From assembly GCF_004402015.1 (NCBI RefSeq), contig NZ_SOPW01000001.1, positions 62,001 to 126,000 of the forward strand: 64,000 nt of DNA. The letters run 5' to 3'. The DNA is from Filobacillus milosensis. Its GTDB lineage: Bacteria; Bacillota; Bacilli; Bacillales; Alkalibacillaceae. Made by a program: the position numbers and the translations under genes. A model generated the notes under the pieces. The model was given only the letters and a program-made list of their open reading frames with translations, ran no database searches and was not told the DNA's origin. Below are positions 1 through 8,357 of this stretch, piece by piece; position 1 is the first letter of the stretch; the number at the start of each line of letters is the position of its first letter.

Positions 1-666
1 GGGCTTGTATACTATATCACTAACAATCGTAGCTGAGCTTAAATATTTTAATGAAATGATTTGTTTTTTGTCATCAGGTTCCATACCTATATTTGTGGTT
101 TGAATAATCAAATCATATTTACTTAAACAACCTTCAACTTCTGATAAGGAATAAACTGAACTATTTTGATACCCATCACAAATGTCATAGGCTCGATTTA
201 CCGTACGGTTAGCGATATCCAGTCGCGCAGGACGAAATTCTTGTAGAGTATAGTATATTCCTCTTGCAGCCCCACCTGCGCCAAGTAACAAAATATTCTT
301 TTTTGAAGTATGTTTAATAAAGCTGGGATAAGCTTGTCTAAGTGATTCTAAATATCCTACACCATCTGTATTATACCCAATTAGCTTTTCTTTCTCTCTT
401 TTTACAGTATTCACAGATTGGAGTTTCTCAGCCTTTTCATCAAGACCATCTAATAATGGAATAATTTTTTCCTTATAAGGAACCGTGACATTAAACCCAT
501 CAATATTATTTTCCCTAAGTTCAATCACTTTCTTACTTAATTGACTTTCAAGAACATCATACAAGTTGTACTGACCATTGAAGCCCATGTTCTTTAGAAA
601 ATAATTATGAATAATCGGGGATTTTGATTGACTAACTGGATGACCAATTAAACCAAACTGATACAC
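1..666 (-). CDS. aroE: Shikimate dehydrogenase, 3' end beyond the window
   Basis: Reduces 3-dehydroshikimate to shikimate with NADPH in the cytosolic aromatic amino acid pathway. Only the first 222 codons are visible; the C-terminus lies left of base 1. Seen in the translation: shikimate-binding SQSKSP at residues 12-17, catalytic Lys65 in VPYK, Asn86, Asp101 in NTDG, and the NADP loop GAGGAARG at 129-136. The start is taken as GTG at 666, five bases after a GGAGGG ribosome site; TTG at 669 is the alternative. It follows yqeH by about ten bases, as in the B. subtilis yqeG-yqeH-aroE order, so it is probably co-transcribed. Confidence 0.93.
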   Translation of the reverse strand, partial: MYQFGLIGHPVSQSKSPIIHNYFLKNMGFNGQYNLYDVLESQLSKKVIELRENNIDGFNVTVPYKEKIIPLLDGLDEKAEKLQSVNTVKREKEKLIGYNTDGVGYLESLRQAYPSFIKHTSKKNILLLGAGGAARGIYYTLQEFRPARLDIANRTVNRAYDICDGYQNSSVYSLSEVEGCLSKYDLIIQTTNIGMEPDDKKQIISLKYLSSATIVSDIVYKP

Positions 667-676
667 CAAATCCCTC

Positions 677-1780
677 CTAAATAATTGCTTCTCTTAAAAT
701 AACACGTACACCTTTTGGTACATAAGCATTTATTGTAATTTCTCCTTCTGGAACAGTAATCCATCCTAAACCTGAAAAAACGACATCTGTTTTTCCACCT
801 TTAATTCGAAAGGTTTCTTTCTCCATTTCAGGCCATGTAGCTAATGTATCTTTTGAAGGAGGTGCTAATAAGTCTCCTAAATGATTCTCATATAATTCGT
901 CAGCTTTCTCTTGTTTCGTACGATGAATGTTTAATTCGTTGCTAAAGTAACAAACGTACCCAACCTTTTCATTGGACGCTTCCACATCAAAACGAGCCAA
1001 ACCTCCAATAAACAAGGTTTGACCTTCTTCTAATTGAAACACTTTAGGTTTGACTTCTTTTTTAGGAGTAATACTCTTAAGGTCTTTCTTCGATAAATAA
1101 TGAGCCATTTGATGATGATTAATAATTCCTGGCGTATCTATCATCGATGATCGATCATCTAATGGAATATCAATAAAACCTAGAGTTGTCCCAGGGAAGT
1201 ATGATGTTGTGATGACATCTTTCTCTTCAGTCGAGTTTTGTATAAAATAGTTAATTAATGTTGATTTCCCTACATTTGTACTACCAACAACATATACATC
1301 CTGCCCTTGTCTCAATCGTTCAATTTCAAAAGCAGTTTCCTTCATACCAGTGCCCTTAACAGCACTCACTAAAAATATATCTTTAACCTTTAAACCAAAG
1401 TCTTTTGCAACACGACGCATCCAATTTTTAACTTTGTTTAAGTTAACTGAGCTTGGTAATAAATCAACTTTATTTCCTACTATAATGACAGGGTTACTTC
1501 CTGCAAAACGGTTTAGTCCCTGTATAAAACTGCCATGCACGTCAAATAAGTCGACAACTTTTACAATTAACGCTTGTTTGCTTCCAATTTCATGCAGCAT
1601 ATTAAGGAAGTCATCAGCAGTCATATCGACATCTTGGACTTCATTATAGTGTTTTAATCTAAAGCAACGTTTACAAATCACTTCTTCTCTCTGCAATGCT
1701 GATTCAGGTGCATAACCTGCTTTTGTTTCATCTTCATGCTGTATTTTAGCTCCACAGCCTTGACAATAAAATTCTTCCAT
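677..1780 (-). CDS. yqeH: Circularly permuted ribosome-assembly GTPase YqeH
   Basis: GTPase of the YqeH/RsgA-like circularly permuted class, needed for 30S subunit assembly in B. subtilis. The 367-residue product begins with a zinc finger (Cys6, Cys9, Cys36, Cys39). The GTPase motifs come in permuted order: NKVD at 103-106 (G4), SA near 140 (G5), GSTNVGKST at 166-174 (G1) and DTPG at 215-218 (G3). A C-terminal domain follows. The ATG at 1780 has a GGGAGG ribosome site that lies across the end of yqeG, with one base between the genes, so translation is probably coupled. Length is normal for the family. Confidence 0.95.
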   Translation of the reverse strand: MEEFYCQGCGAKIQHEDETKAGYAPESALQREEVICKRCFRLKHYNEVQDVDMTADDFLNMLHEIGSKQALIVKVVDLFDVHGSFIQGLNRFAGSNPVIIVGNKVDLLPSSVNLNKVKNWMRRVAKDFGLKVKDIFLVSAVKGTGMKETAFEIERLRQGQDVYVVGSTNVGKSTLINYFIQNSTEEKDVITTSYFPGTTLGFIDIPLDDRSSMIDTPGIINHHQMAHYLSKKDLKSITPKKEVKPKVFQLEEGQTLFIGGLARFDVEASNEKVGYVCYFSNELNIHRTKQEKADELYENHLGDLLAPPSKDTLATWPEMEKETFRIKGGKTDVVFSGLGWITVPEGEITINAYVPKGVRVILREAII

Positions 1781-1781
1781 T

Positions 1782-2297
1782 CTAATCCTCCCAGTTAAGT
1801 TTACCTTTCTTCTTAAAATACTTTAATAGTCGACGTTCAATTTTTCGATTAATACGAGTAAAAAAACCGTCCGTTTTCACAATTGGAACAACTAGTACAG
1901 TATGTAAATTAGCGCGATTCCCTCCAAATACATCTGTTAATAATTGATCTCCCACAACTACTATTTTCTCTTCAGGTAAACCCATCGTTTGCTTGGCACG
2001 TTTAAATGCTGTTTGCATAGGTTTTCTAGCTTTTGATATAAAAGGGATATCCAACGGTTCAGAAAATAGAGAAACACGATTTTCTGAGTTATTCGACATA
2101 ATTGTTACATCTATTCCCTCTTCTTTCAGCCGTTTAAACCACTCAATAATTTCAGGTGTAGCCTCTGGTTGGTCCCAGGCTACTAACGTATTATCTAAAT
2201 CTGTTATAACACCCTTAATTCCTTTCTCTTTCAAGAATTCAGGTGTAATTTCTAATACAGTATTAACTTGGTCATTTGGTAAAAAAAGATTTAACAA
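1782..2297 (-). CDS. yqeG: YqeG family HAD-type phosphatase
   Basis: HAD superfamily phosphatase of the YqeG/GEP4 family (IIIA). GEP4 in yeast is a phosphatidylglycerophosphate phosphatase, so a role in phosphatidylglycerol synthesis is plausible but inferred. Motifs in the 171-residue product: nucleophile DLDNTL at 33-38, motif II serine in IMSNN at 66-70, and GDQLLTD at 116-122. I chose TTG at 2297 because it sits five bases after GAGGTGA and gives the usual MLNLFLP-type N-terminus; a GTG at 2306 is in frame but abuts the ribosome site. First gene of the yqeG-yqeH-aroE unit. Confidence 0.9.
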   Translation of the reverse strand: MLNLFLPNDQVNTVLEITPEFLKEKGIKGVITDLDNTLVAWDQPEATPEIIEWFKRLKEEGIDVTIMSNNSENRVSLFSEPLDIPFISKARKPMQTAFKRAKQTMGLPEEKIVVVGDQLLTDVFGGNRANLHTVLVVPIVKTDGFFTRINRKIERRLLKYFKKKGKLNWED

Positions 2298-2463
2298 GCC
2301 TTTCACCTCAACAAAATCTCATTAACTAATCTTCATCATATACAATTCAATCCAATGTTTCAAAGAAAAATTTACTAAAAGCAAAATTTATATGATATTC
2401 TCTCACTTAAATGTTTTTTAAATATTCCAAAAATCGTTCGACAAATAACTCCAAAATTCAACC

Positions 2464-2559
2464 TGTGGATAATTTTATCAACATTATACACAGCATAATT
2501 ACAATATTTTTGGTGTAATAATCATTAAATATAAACAACTTATACACAAGTTATCAACA
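2464..2559. promoter_or_regulatory. DnaA-box cluster upstream of sda
   Basis: Five matches or near-matches to the DnaA box TTATNCACA lie within 96 bases. There is a perfect TTATCCACA on the minus strand at 2464-2472, TTATACACA on the plus strand at 2484-2492 and 2540-2548, and one-mismatch TTATCAACA at 2475-2483 and 2551-2559. In B. subtilis DnaA directly controls sda, so the cluster probably couples sda expression to replication status. The rest of the yqeG-sda gap (2298-2659) shows no open gene. Confidence 0.82.
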
Positions 2560-2570
2560 TTGAAATCAAG

Positions 2571-2599
2571 TTGTTTAAAGGCCTAATTAATGGTAGGAT
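2571..2599 (+). promoter_or_regulatory. Probable sigma-A promoter of sda
   Basis: TTGTTT at 2571-2576 and TAGGAT at 2594-2599 are separated by 17 bases, directly downstream of the DnaA boxes. The -10 element matches only four of six consensus bases, so the assignment is tentative. Transcription would begin near 2606. Confidence 0.45.
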
Positions 2600-2659
2600 A
2601 ATAACAGTTACAAAGTGGACGACTTTCAAGGAGGTGCAAGCCATTCGGCTAAGACGATT

Positions 2660-2800
2660 ATGGAACAATTATCAAATCAATTGTTGGTAGAATCGTACAA
2701 TAAGGCACAAGAATTAGAATTGAACCACGACTTTATTAAAATGATTGAGGAGGAGCTTGTTAGACGAGGGCTTTATCAATTCTTAAAAGAATCGTCTTAA
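2660..2800 (+). CDS. sda: Sporulation checkpoint protein Sda
   Basis: Small helical-hairpin inhibitor of the sporulation histidine kinases (KinA, KinB). It blocks phosphorelay activation when replication initiation is perturbed. The 46 residues from ATG 2660 match the B. subtilis protein in length and pattern: LSNQLLVESY near the start and DFIKMIEEELVRRGL in the second helix. The start is not clean: the strong AAGGAGGTG at 2628-2636 is 23 bases upstream of this ATG, and an in-frame GTG exists at 2615. I prefer 2660 on homology. Neighbours are yqeG (divergent), as in B. subtilis, and a terminator just after. Confidence 0.85.
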   Translation: MEQLSNQLLVESYNKAQELELNHDFIKMIEEELVRRGLYQFLKESS

Positions 2801-2823
2801 AAATATTTTAAATAGATAGCGTT

Positions 2824-2856
2824 AAACTGACACATAAAATTGTGTCAGTTTTTTTA
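2824..2856 (+). terminator. Terminator of sda
   Basis: Perfect inverted repeat ACTGACACA / TGTGTCAGT around a six-base loop, followed by a run of seven T. It separates sda from the mrp operon. Confidence 0.92.
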
Positions 2857-2882
2857 TATTTTTTTTAAGTGGGGGTTTTTCT

Positions 2883-2911
2883 TTTCATTAGCCCCTAAAT
2901 ATCGTTATAAT
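2883..2911 (+). promoter_or_regulatory. Possible promoter of the mrp operon
   Basis: A perfect TATAAT at 2906-2911 lies 52 bases upstream of mrpA. The -35 element is weak (TTTTCA at an 18-base spacing is the best I see), so only the -10 is convincing. Confidence 0.5.
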
Positions 2912-2963
2912 ATTACTGTACTATGCAGCGATACATTCATAATGAAAGGACGGACACGACTAT

Positions 2964-5297
2964 ATGGTTTTTGCCGTATTTGCACCACTTATTTTTGCTA
3001 TCATTATTCCATTTATCAGCCGTTTCAAACGTAAAATACATACTGGTTGGTTGATTTTACCCGTACCACTATTGATCTTTATTTATTTTTTACAGTTTGT
3101 CGGCCGTGACTTTTCAACGATCATGCAATCTACGAACTGGATTCCATCTTTAGATATATCTTTAGATTTTTATTTAGATGGATTAAGTTTATTATTTGCG
3201 TTGCTCATTAGTGGGATTGGTACACTCGTTGTTCTATATTCCATATATTATTTAAATAAAGAAGAACAGCTCGGACATTTTTATACTTACTTATACATAT
3301 TTATGTCATCGATGTTAGGTGTCGTTTTATCTGATAATGTATTTGTACTTTATACTTTCTGGGAATTCACCTCATTATCATCGTTTTTATTAATTGGTTA
3401 TTGGCATTACAGAGAGAAATCTCGCTACGGCGCATTAAAATCAATGTTAATTACGGTTTTCGGAGGATTTAGTTTATTAGGTGGAATTATACTACTCACT
3501 ATTGTTACAGGGACAACAAGTATTCAAGAAATGGTTTCAAAATCTGACCTTATTATAAATAGTGAGTATTTCTTATTCATCTTAGTATTTCTATTATTAG
3601 GCGCATTTACAAAATCCGCTCAATTCCCTTTTCATATCTGGCTACCCGATGCAATGGAAGCCCCAACTCCAGTCAGTGCTTATTTACACTCAGCAACTAT
3701 GGTAAAAGCCGGCATTTATTTAATGGCTCGCTTTTCACCTATATTTTCTGAGGTTCCGTTATTTTTCGTCTTACTAAGCATTTTTGGACTAGTTACTTTA
3801 ACTTGGGCTTCTTATATGGCAGTCCGTCAAACTGATCTAAAAGGAATACTGGCCTTTTCAACAATCAGTCAGCTAGGAATGATTATGGCAATGTTAGGAT
3901 TTGGTACTACTTATGGAGTTTTCGCAGCGGTGTTCCATATTCTAAACCATGCTACTTTCAAAGGGAGCTTATTTATGATCGCAGGAATTGTAGATCATGA
4001 AACAGGTTCAAGAGATATCAGAAAATTAGGCGGTTTAATGACGTTTATGCCAATTTCTGCAACTCTAGCTGTATTTGGTACATTTTCAATGGCCGGTGTA
4101 CCACTGCCATTTTTAAACGGATTTTATAGTAAAGAGAAGTTTTTCGAATCATCTTTACATTTAGAAGGTTCAGGAACATTTGTTGAAGGATTAATAACAG
4201 CTGCTCCAATTATAGCTGTGGTTGGAAGTATCTTTACGTTCGTATATTCCATGTATTTATTCTTTGGAACGTTTAGAGGGGAATATCAAGAAAGCGAATT
4301 ACCTAAAAAGCCACATGAGGCACCAATTATGATGTTAGTGCCACCTGCAATATTAGTACTAGGTGTTATTTTAATTGGTCTATTTCCAAATTTCTTTAAC
4401 CATGTTTTAATATCTCATTCAGCGGATGCTGTTTACGGTGATTCTGTCACAAAAAAAATTAAGTTCTGGCACGGCTGGGATAGCAGGGCCTTTCAAATGT
4501 CCCTAGTGGTTATTAGCTTAGGAGTCCTTCTCTACCTAACTAAAAGTAAATGGGATTCCATCTATAGCTTTTTGCCTGGCCCATTAAGTTTTAATCGTGT
4601 GTACGATTGGATTGTTGAAAAAGTTGAATCAGTTTCTAACAGAATTACTACATTCTATATGACTGGTTCATTACGTTTATATATGGTGTTAATTTTAACC
4701 ACTATCATAATTATTACAGCTAGCACACTAGTATTTACTGGCGGTATGAATTTTGATGTTAATGATTTAGCTCCAATAACAACCGCTGAAATAATCATCG
4801 CTACAATTATGGCGTTAGGAGCAATTGGTACAACAATTGCTAAAAATAGAATTGCTGCCATTTTAATACTAGGCGTTGTCGGTTATGGATTATCCATCTT
4901 ATTTGTTATGTATAGTGCACCAGATTTAGCCTTAACTCAATTAATAGTAGAAACAGTTACAGTCGTATTATTCTTATTATGCTTTTACCATTTACCAAAC
5001 CTTGAATCAGGCACAAAGTCGTTTACAAAGACTGGAACAAATTTATTAATTTCTACTGGTTATGGTTTATTAATGATGCTCATTGGTATCAGTGCTTATA
5101 ACAGTCGTTTTGCTGAAACTATATCTACATATTTCATGGAAAACACTTATAAACTTGGTGGCGGGCATAATGCGGTTAACGTTATCCTAGTAGATTTCCG
5201 TGGAATTGATACATTGTTTGAAATAGCTGTGCTGTTTGGTGCAGCTCTCGGAATATATACCATGATTAAACTTCGCCAAGATAAGGGGGCGAAATAA
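2964..5297 (+). CDS. mrpA: Mrp Na+/H+ antiporter subunit A
   Basis: Largest membrane subunit of the Mrp cation/proton antiporter, which exports Na+ and supports salt and alkali tolerance. The 777 residues carry a NuoL-like part with the conserved glutamate in FWEF (Glu134), Lys217, His241 and Lys248. A NuoJ-like DUF4040 part follows (APDLALTQ, then VETVTVVLF) and then a C-terminal MbhE-like segment with VNVILVDFRG. It ends one base before mrpC, and the ribosome site of mrpC lies in its last codons. B. subtilis MrpA is about 800 residues, so this is a normal MrpA and not an A-B fusion. A GAAAGGA site lies 13 bases before the ATG, which is long. Confidence 0.94.
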   Translation: MVFAVFAPLIFAIIIPFISRFKRKIHTGWLILPVPLLIFIYFLQFVGRDFSTIMQSTNWIPSLDISLDFYLDGLSLLFALLISGIGTLVVLYSIYYLNKEEQLGHFYTYLYIFMSSMLGVVLSDNVFVLYTFWEFTSLSSFLLIGYWHYREKSRYGALKSMLITVFGGFSLLGGIILLTIVTGTTSIQEMVSKSDLIINSEYFLFILVFLLLGAFTKSAQFPFHIWLPDAMEAPTPVSAYLHSATMVKAGIYLMARFSPIFSEVPLFFVLLSIFGLVTLTWASYMAVRQTDLKGILAFSTISQLGMIMAMLGFGTTYGVFAAVFHILNHATFKGSLFMIAGIVDHETGSRDIRKLGGLMTFMPISATLAVFGTFSMAGVPLPFLNGFYSKEKFFESSLHLEGSGTFVEGLITAAPIIAVVGSIFTFVYSMYLFFGTFRGEYQESELPKKPHEAPIMMLVPPAILVLGVILIGLFPNFFNHVLISHSADAVYGDSVTKKIKFWHGWDSRAFQMSLVVISLGVLLYLTKSKWDSIYSFLPGPLSFNRVYDWIVEKVESVSNRITTFYMTGSLRLYMVLILTTIIIITASTLVFTGGMNFDVNDLAPITTAEIIIATIMALGAIGTTIAKNRIAAILILGVVGYGLSILFVMYSAPDLALTQLIVETVTVVLFLLCFYHLPNLESGTKSFTKTGTNLLISTGYGLLMMLIGISAYNSRFAETISTYFMENTYKLGGGHNAVNVILVDFRGIDTLFEIAVLFGAALGIYTMIKLRQDKGAK

Positions 5298-5298
5298 A

Positions 5299-5631
5299 AT
5301 GGAAATTATAATGATTGTCTTAGCAGCAATATTATTTGCTACAGGTGTATATAATTTGCTACAGAAACAGTTATTACGAATTATTATTGGAACAGCCCTG
5401 ATCTCACATGGTGCACACCTGTTCATTTTGACTATGGGAAAATTGAAGCGTGGAGCGCCTCCTGTAGAAGCACATGGCGTTTCAGACTATGCAGACCCTT
5501 TACCTCAAGCATTAATTTTAACATCTATCGTAATTAGTTTTGGGGTAACTAGTTTCTTGCTTGTCCTTGCCTATAGAGCTTACAAGTTAAATAACACTGA
5601 TAATATGGAGAAATTGCGAGGTTCTGAATAA
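5299..5631 (+). CDS. mrpC: Mrp antiporter subunit C (NuoK-like)
   Basis: NuoK-like membrane subunit of the Mrp complex, 110 residues with three hydrophobic helices (about 2-22, 27-47, 70-92). The segment GVSDYADPLPQALILTSIVI is typical of MrpC. It follows mrpA directly, which is unusual because mrpB normally lies between them; no MrpB-like sequence (for example a PGGGFIGG motif) is present here. Its stop overlaps the mrpD start by one base (TAATG), indicating translational coupling. Confidence 0.93.
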   Translation: MEIIMIVLAAILFATGVYNLLQKQLLRIIIGTALISHGAHLFILTMGKLKRGAPPVEAHGVSDYADPLPQALILTSIVISFGVTSFLLVLAYRAYKLNNTDNMEKLRGSE

Positions 5632-7121
5632 TGAATAATTTAGCTATACTACCAATCATCCTACCATTACTAGCAAGTGTAATCGTAGCTTTTATTCCGG
5701 GTAAACTGAATATGGTCCGAAAAATTTCTCAGACCTTAAGTATTCTATTTCTCATCATCGTTGGGTATATTACATGGGAAGTATTTTCAAATGGTGTAAT
5801 CGTTCTTCAAGGTGGTGGATGGAAAGCACCTTATGGAATAAGTTTTGTAGCAGACTATCTTTCAATTATTCTTGTATTAACCACATACGTTATTGCTGCT
5901 GCAGCTGTTTTTTATGCACCACATTCCTTATCTAATCAACAAGAAAAATTTTATTTCTATACATTTTTCTTCTTACTCATTTCAGGAGTATCAGGTGCAT
6001 TTTTAACAGGTGACTTATTTAACTTATTTGTGTTTTTTGAAGTCCTTTTAATGGCTTCGTACGGATTAATTATCTTAGGAAACGGTAAAGTACAGTTACG
6101 TGAATCATTAAAATACGTACTAATAAATTTATTCTCGTCTATGTTATTTGTAACGACAGTAGCATTTGTCTATTCAATAGTAGGCACAGTAAATATGGCG
6201 CATATTGCTGAACGGGTTGAAGCAGTACCAGCTGAACAACAAGGAATTATAACAGCTATTGGTGTTCTATTATTCTTTGTATTTGCAGTCAAAGCTGCTA
6301 TCTTTCCACTTTATTATTGGTTACCGAATTCTTATGTAGTTCCTAACCCTGTCGTCTCAGCATTATTTGGAGCATTATTAACTAAAGTGGGAATTTATTC
6401 GATTTTTCGTATCTACACGTTAATATTTGTTCATGATACATCCTTTACTCACGATCAATTATTTATATGGTTGGCTATGTTCACCATGTTATTCGGAGTC
6501 ATTGGTGCGTTATCTACTAATAACGTTAAGTTAATTATTACTTATAATATTATTCCCGCTATAGGTTTTATTTTAATGGGAATTGGATTGTATTCTGAAG
6601 ATGGTCTAACAGGTTCAATTTATTACTTAATGCACGACATGGTAGTTAAAGCCGCTTTATTTTTCTTAGTAGGGGCCTTAGTGGTTGCAGCAGGTACAAA
6701 AGATTTATCAAAAATGAGTGGTGTTATTCAACGATTCCCATTATTGGGTTGGTTATTTTTCTTAGGTACACTTGTACTTACAGGGATCCCTCCTTTTAGT
6801 GGTTTTATCGGTAAATTATTATTACTAAGAGGGGCTTTAAGTGAAGGATACTTTCTGTTAACACTCGTTGCGTTAGTATCAAGCTTATTAATATTGCTAT
6901 CTATGATCCGTATATTTATTCGCGGCTTTTGGGGCGAAAAAATGGAAGGTATGACGAGTGATAATAGAAAAGTGCATGCTCTAACTATACCAGCTATATT
7001 TTTACTGTCAGTATCCATATTTTTAGGAGTAGGTGCTGAACTAGTACTGCCGTATATTGAAACTATTTCTGGCTATTTATTAGATCGTACAGAATACATC
7101 TCTTCTGTTTTAAAGGGGTAA
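5631..7121 (+). CDS. mrpD: Mrp antiporter subunit D
   Basis: NuoN/NuoM-like proton-channel subunit, 496 residues and about 14 membrane segments. Glu137 in FFEVLLMASYG is at the same position as the essential Glu137 of well-studied MrpD proteins. KAAIFPLYYWLPNSY carries the conserved lysine on the transmembrane proton path. It acts with MrpA in coupling Na+ export to proton uptake. The start overlaps the mrpC stop, and mrpE begins six bases after the stop, so it is part of one operon. Confidence 0.95.
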   Translation: MNNLAILPIILPLLASVIVAFIPGKLNMVRKISQTLSILFLIIVGYITWEVFSNGVIVLQGGGWKAPYGISFVADYLSIILVLTTYVIAAAAVFYAPHSLSNQQEKFYFYTFFFLLISGVSGAFLTGDLFNLFVFFEVLLMASYGLIILGNGKVQLRESLKYVLINLFSSMLFVTTVAFVYSIVGTVNMAHIAERVEAVPAEQQGIITAIGVLLFFVFAVKAAIFPLYYWLPNSYVVPNPVVSALFGALLTKVGIYSIFRIYTLIFVHDTSFTHDQLFIWLAMFTMLFGVIGALSTNNVKLIITYNIIPAIGFILMGIGLYSEDGLTGSIYYLMHDMVVKAALFFLVGALVVAAGTKDLSKMSGVIQRFPLLGWLFFLGTLVLTGIPPFSGFIGKLLLLRGALSEGYFLLTLVALVSSLLILLSMIRIFIRGFWGEKMEGMTSDNRKVHALTIPAIFLLSVSIFLGVGAELVLPYIETISGYLLDRTEYISSVLKG

Positions 7122-7127
7122 TAATCA

Positions 7128-7604
7128 ATGACATTACAAATTATTCTCAATATATTAATCGCACTAATGTGGATGTTTTTAAAAGAGTCTTATGACTTTC
7201 TAACATTCTTCACAGGCTATCTAATCGGTATGGCCCTCTTATTTTTCCTAAGAAGGTTTGTACCTGACGCATATTACTTATTTCGAGTCTGGAAAGTCGT
7301 CAGTTTAATTCTACTCTTTATTAAAGAGTTAATCTTATCAACTTGGAATATTGTAATATTAGTTTATAAACCTAAATTAGATGTTGAGCCAGGCATATTT
7401 GCTTTACCTACTGAGCTTAAAAGTAATTGGGAAATTACCTTGCTTGCAAACTTGATTTCTTTGACTCCAGGTACATTGTCGGTTGCTGTATCACATGATT
7501 ATTCAACCATTTATATTCATGCTATGGATTTACCTGATGTTGAAGAAGAAATTAATGATATTAAAAATTCGTTTGAAAAGGCCATCATGGAGGTGACACG
7601 ATAA
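7128..7604 (+). CDS. mrpE: Mrp antiporter subunit E
   Basis: Small Mrp subunit of 158 residues: two or three N-terminal hydrophobic helices, then a soluble C-terminal domain containing SLTPGTLSV, a motif typical of MrpE. In B. subtilis the E subunit is the least critical for antiport, so its retention while MrpB is missing is striking. It has an AAGGGG ribosome site and shares one base with the mrpF start. Confidence 0.93.
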   Translation: MTLQIILNILIALMWMFLKESYDFLTFFTGYLIGMALLFFLRRFVPDAYYLFRVWKVVSLILLFIKELILSTWNIVILVYKPKLDVEPGIFALPTELKSNWEITLLANLISLTPGTLSVAVSHDYSTIYIHAMDLPDVEEEINDIKNSFEKAIMEVTR

Positions 7605-7897
7605 TGCTAGAGGAATTTGGTAGTCAATTGTTAAGCGTTGTTATAATTGTTTGTTACATTACTTTAGCCATTTCTATACTATTATTAGTCATCAGAGCAT
7701 TTAAAGGCCCTTCTAATGCAGATCGTGCAGTTGCTATTGATACAATAGGTGTTAATATGATGGCACTTACAGGACTTGTGAGCATTCAATTAGTTACAGA
7801 TAAATTAAATGATGTAGTTTTGTTAATAGGTATTTTATTATTTATTGGAACAATCGCTATTGCGAAATTCATAGAAAAGGGTGTTATTATTGATTGA
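7604..7897 (+). CDS. mrpF: Mrp antiporter subunit F
   Basis: Membrane subunit of 97 residues with three hydrophobic helices. The cytoplasmic loop FKGPSNADRAVAID is the family signature (GPxxxDRxxA), and the conserved aspartate is retained. ATG 7604 overlaps the last base of mrpE; the 3' end overlaps mrpG. In B. subtilis MrpF has also been linked to bile salt and Na+ export. Confidence 0.93.
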   Translation: MLEEFGSQLLSVVIIVCYITLAISILLLVIRAFKGPSNADRAVAIDTIGVNMMALTGLVSIQLVTDKLNDVVLLIGILLFIGTIAIAKFIEKGVIID

Positions 7898-8234
7898 AAT
7901 AATCATTAGTTTACTATTATTATTGGGCACCTTTTTTGTAATCTCTGGTTCGATTGGAATCTTAAGATTTCCTGATATTTATACACGATTACATGCAGCA
8001 ACAAAGGCTGCGACACTAGGTGTAGCAGGTGTATTATTAGGAGCGTTTGTATTTTTATACGTTGAAAATGGGATTATAAGTGGTAAATTAATTTTAGGAA
8101 TTATATTTATCCTTATTACTGCTCCAGTGACAGGTCATATGATTTCTCGAGCTGCTCACCAAACTGGAGTCAGGCTATGGAAACATAGTATTAGAGATGA
8201 GTTAAAAAACGATCAAAAAAAGAATAATGCTTAA
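7890..8234 (+). CDS. mrpG: Mrp antiporter subunit G
   Basis: Last subunit of the operon, 114 residues from TTG 7890, with three membrane helices. GILRFPDIYTRLHAATKAAT is the MrpG signature. I chose TTG 7890 because AAAGGGTG lies six bases upstream; a GTG at 7881 in the same frame is too close to that site. It overlaps the end of mrpF by eight bases. The tail after the third helix is charged and probably cytoplasmic. Confidence 0.92.
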   Translation: MIEIIISLLLLLGTFFVISGSIGILRFPDIYTRLHAATKAATLGVAGVLLGAFVFLYVENGIISGKLILGIIFILITAPVTGHMISRAAHQTGVRLWKHSIRDELKNDQKKNNA

Positions 8235-8238
8235 AACT

Positions 8239-8271
8239 TAAGTCAGTTCATTTATTTTGAACTGACTTTTT
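8239..8271 (+). terminator. Terminator of the mrp operon
   Basis: Inverted repeat AGTCAGTTCA / TGAACTGACT at 8241-8267, followed by a T run. It closes the mrp operon just before the sigK leader. Confidence 0.9.
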
Positions 8272-8284
8272 GTATGTGTACGTG

Positions 8285-8311
8285 CACTAAATTCAATCTG
8301 CCTCATACATT
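8285..8311 (+). promoter_or_regulatory. Candidate sigma-E promoter of sigK
   Basis: CATACATT at 8304-8311 fits the sigma-E -10 consensus CATACANT exactly. The expected -35 region (TAAATTC around 8288-8294) is only a partial match. Sigma-E-dependent mother-cell transcription of sigK is established in B. subtilis. The start point would be near 8318, about 40 bases before the ATG. Confidence 0.45.
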
Positions 8312-8357
8312 TTATTATAGGCTAATACCTATAAATCTTAGACGTGGGGTTGGTGCG

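Noticed and set aside
2964-5297. MrpA-MrpB fusion as the explanation for the missing mrpB
   Set aside because: At 777 residues, with a normal MrpA C-terminus, there is no room for the additional MrpB domain.
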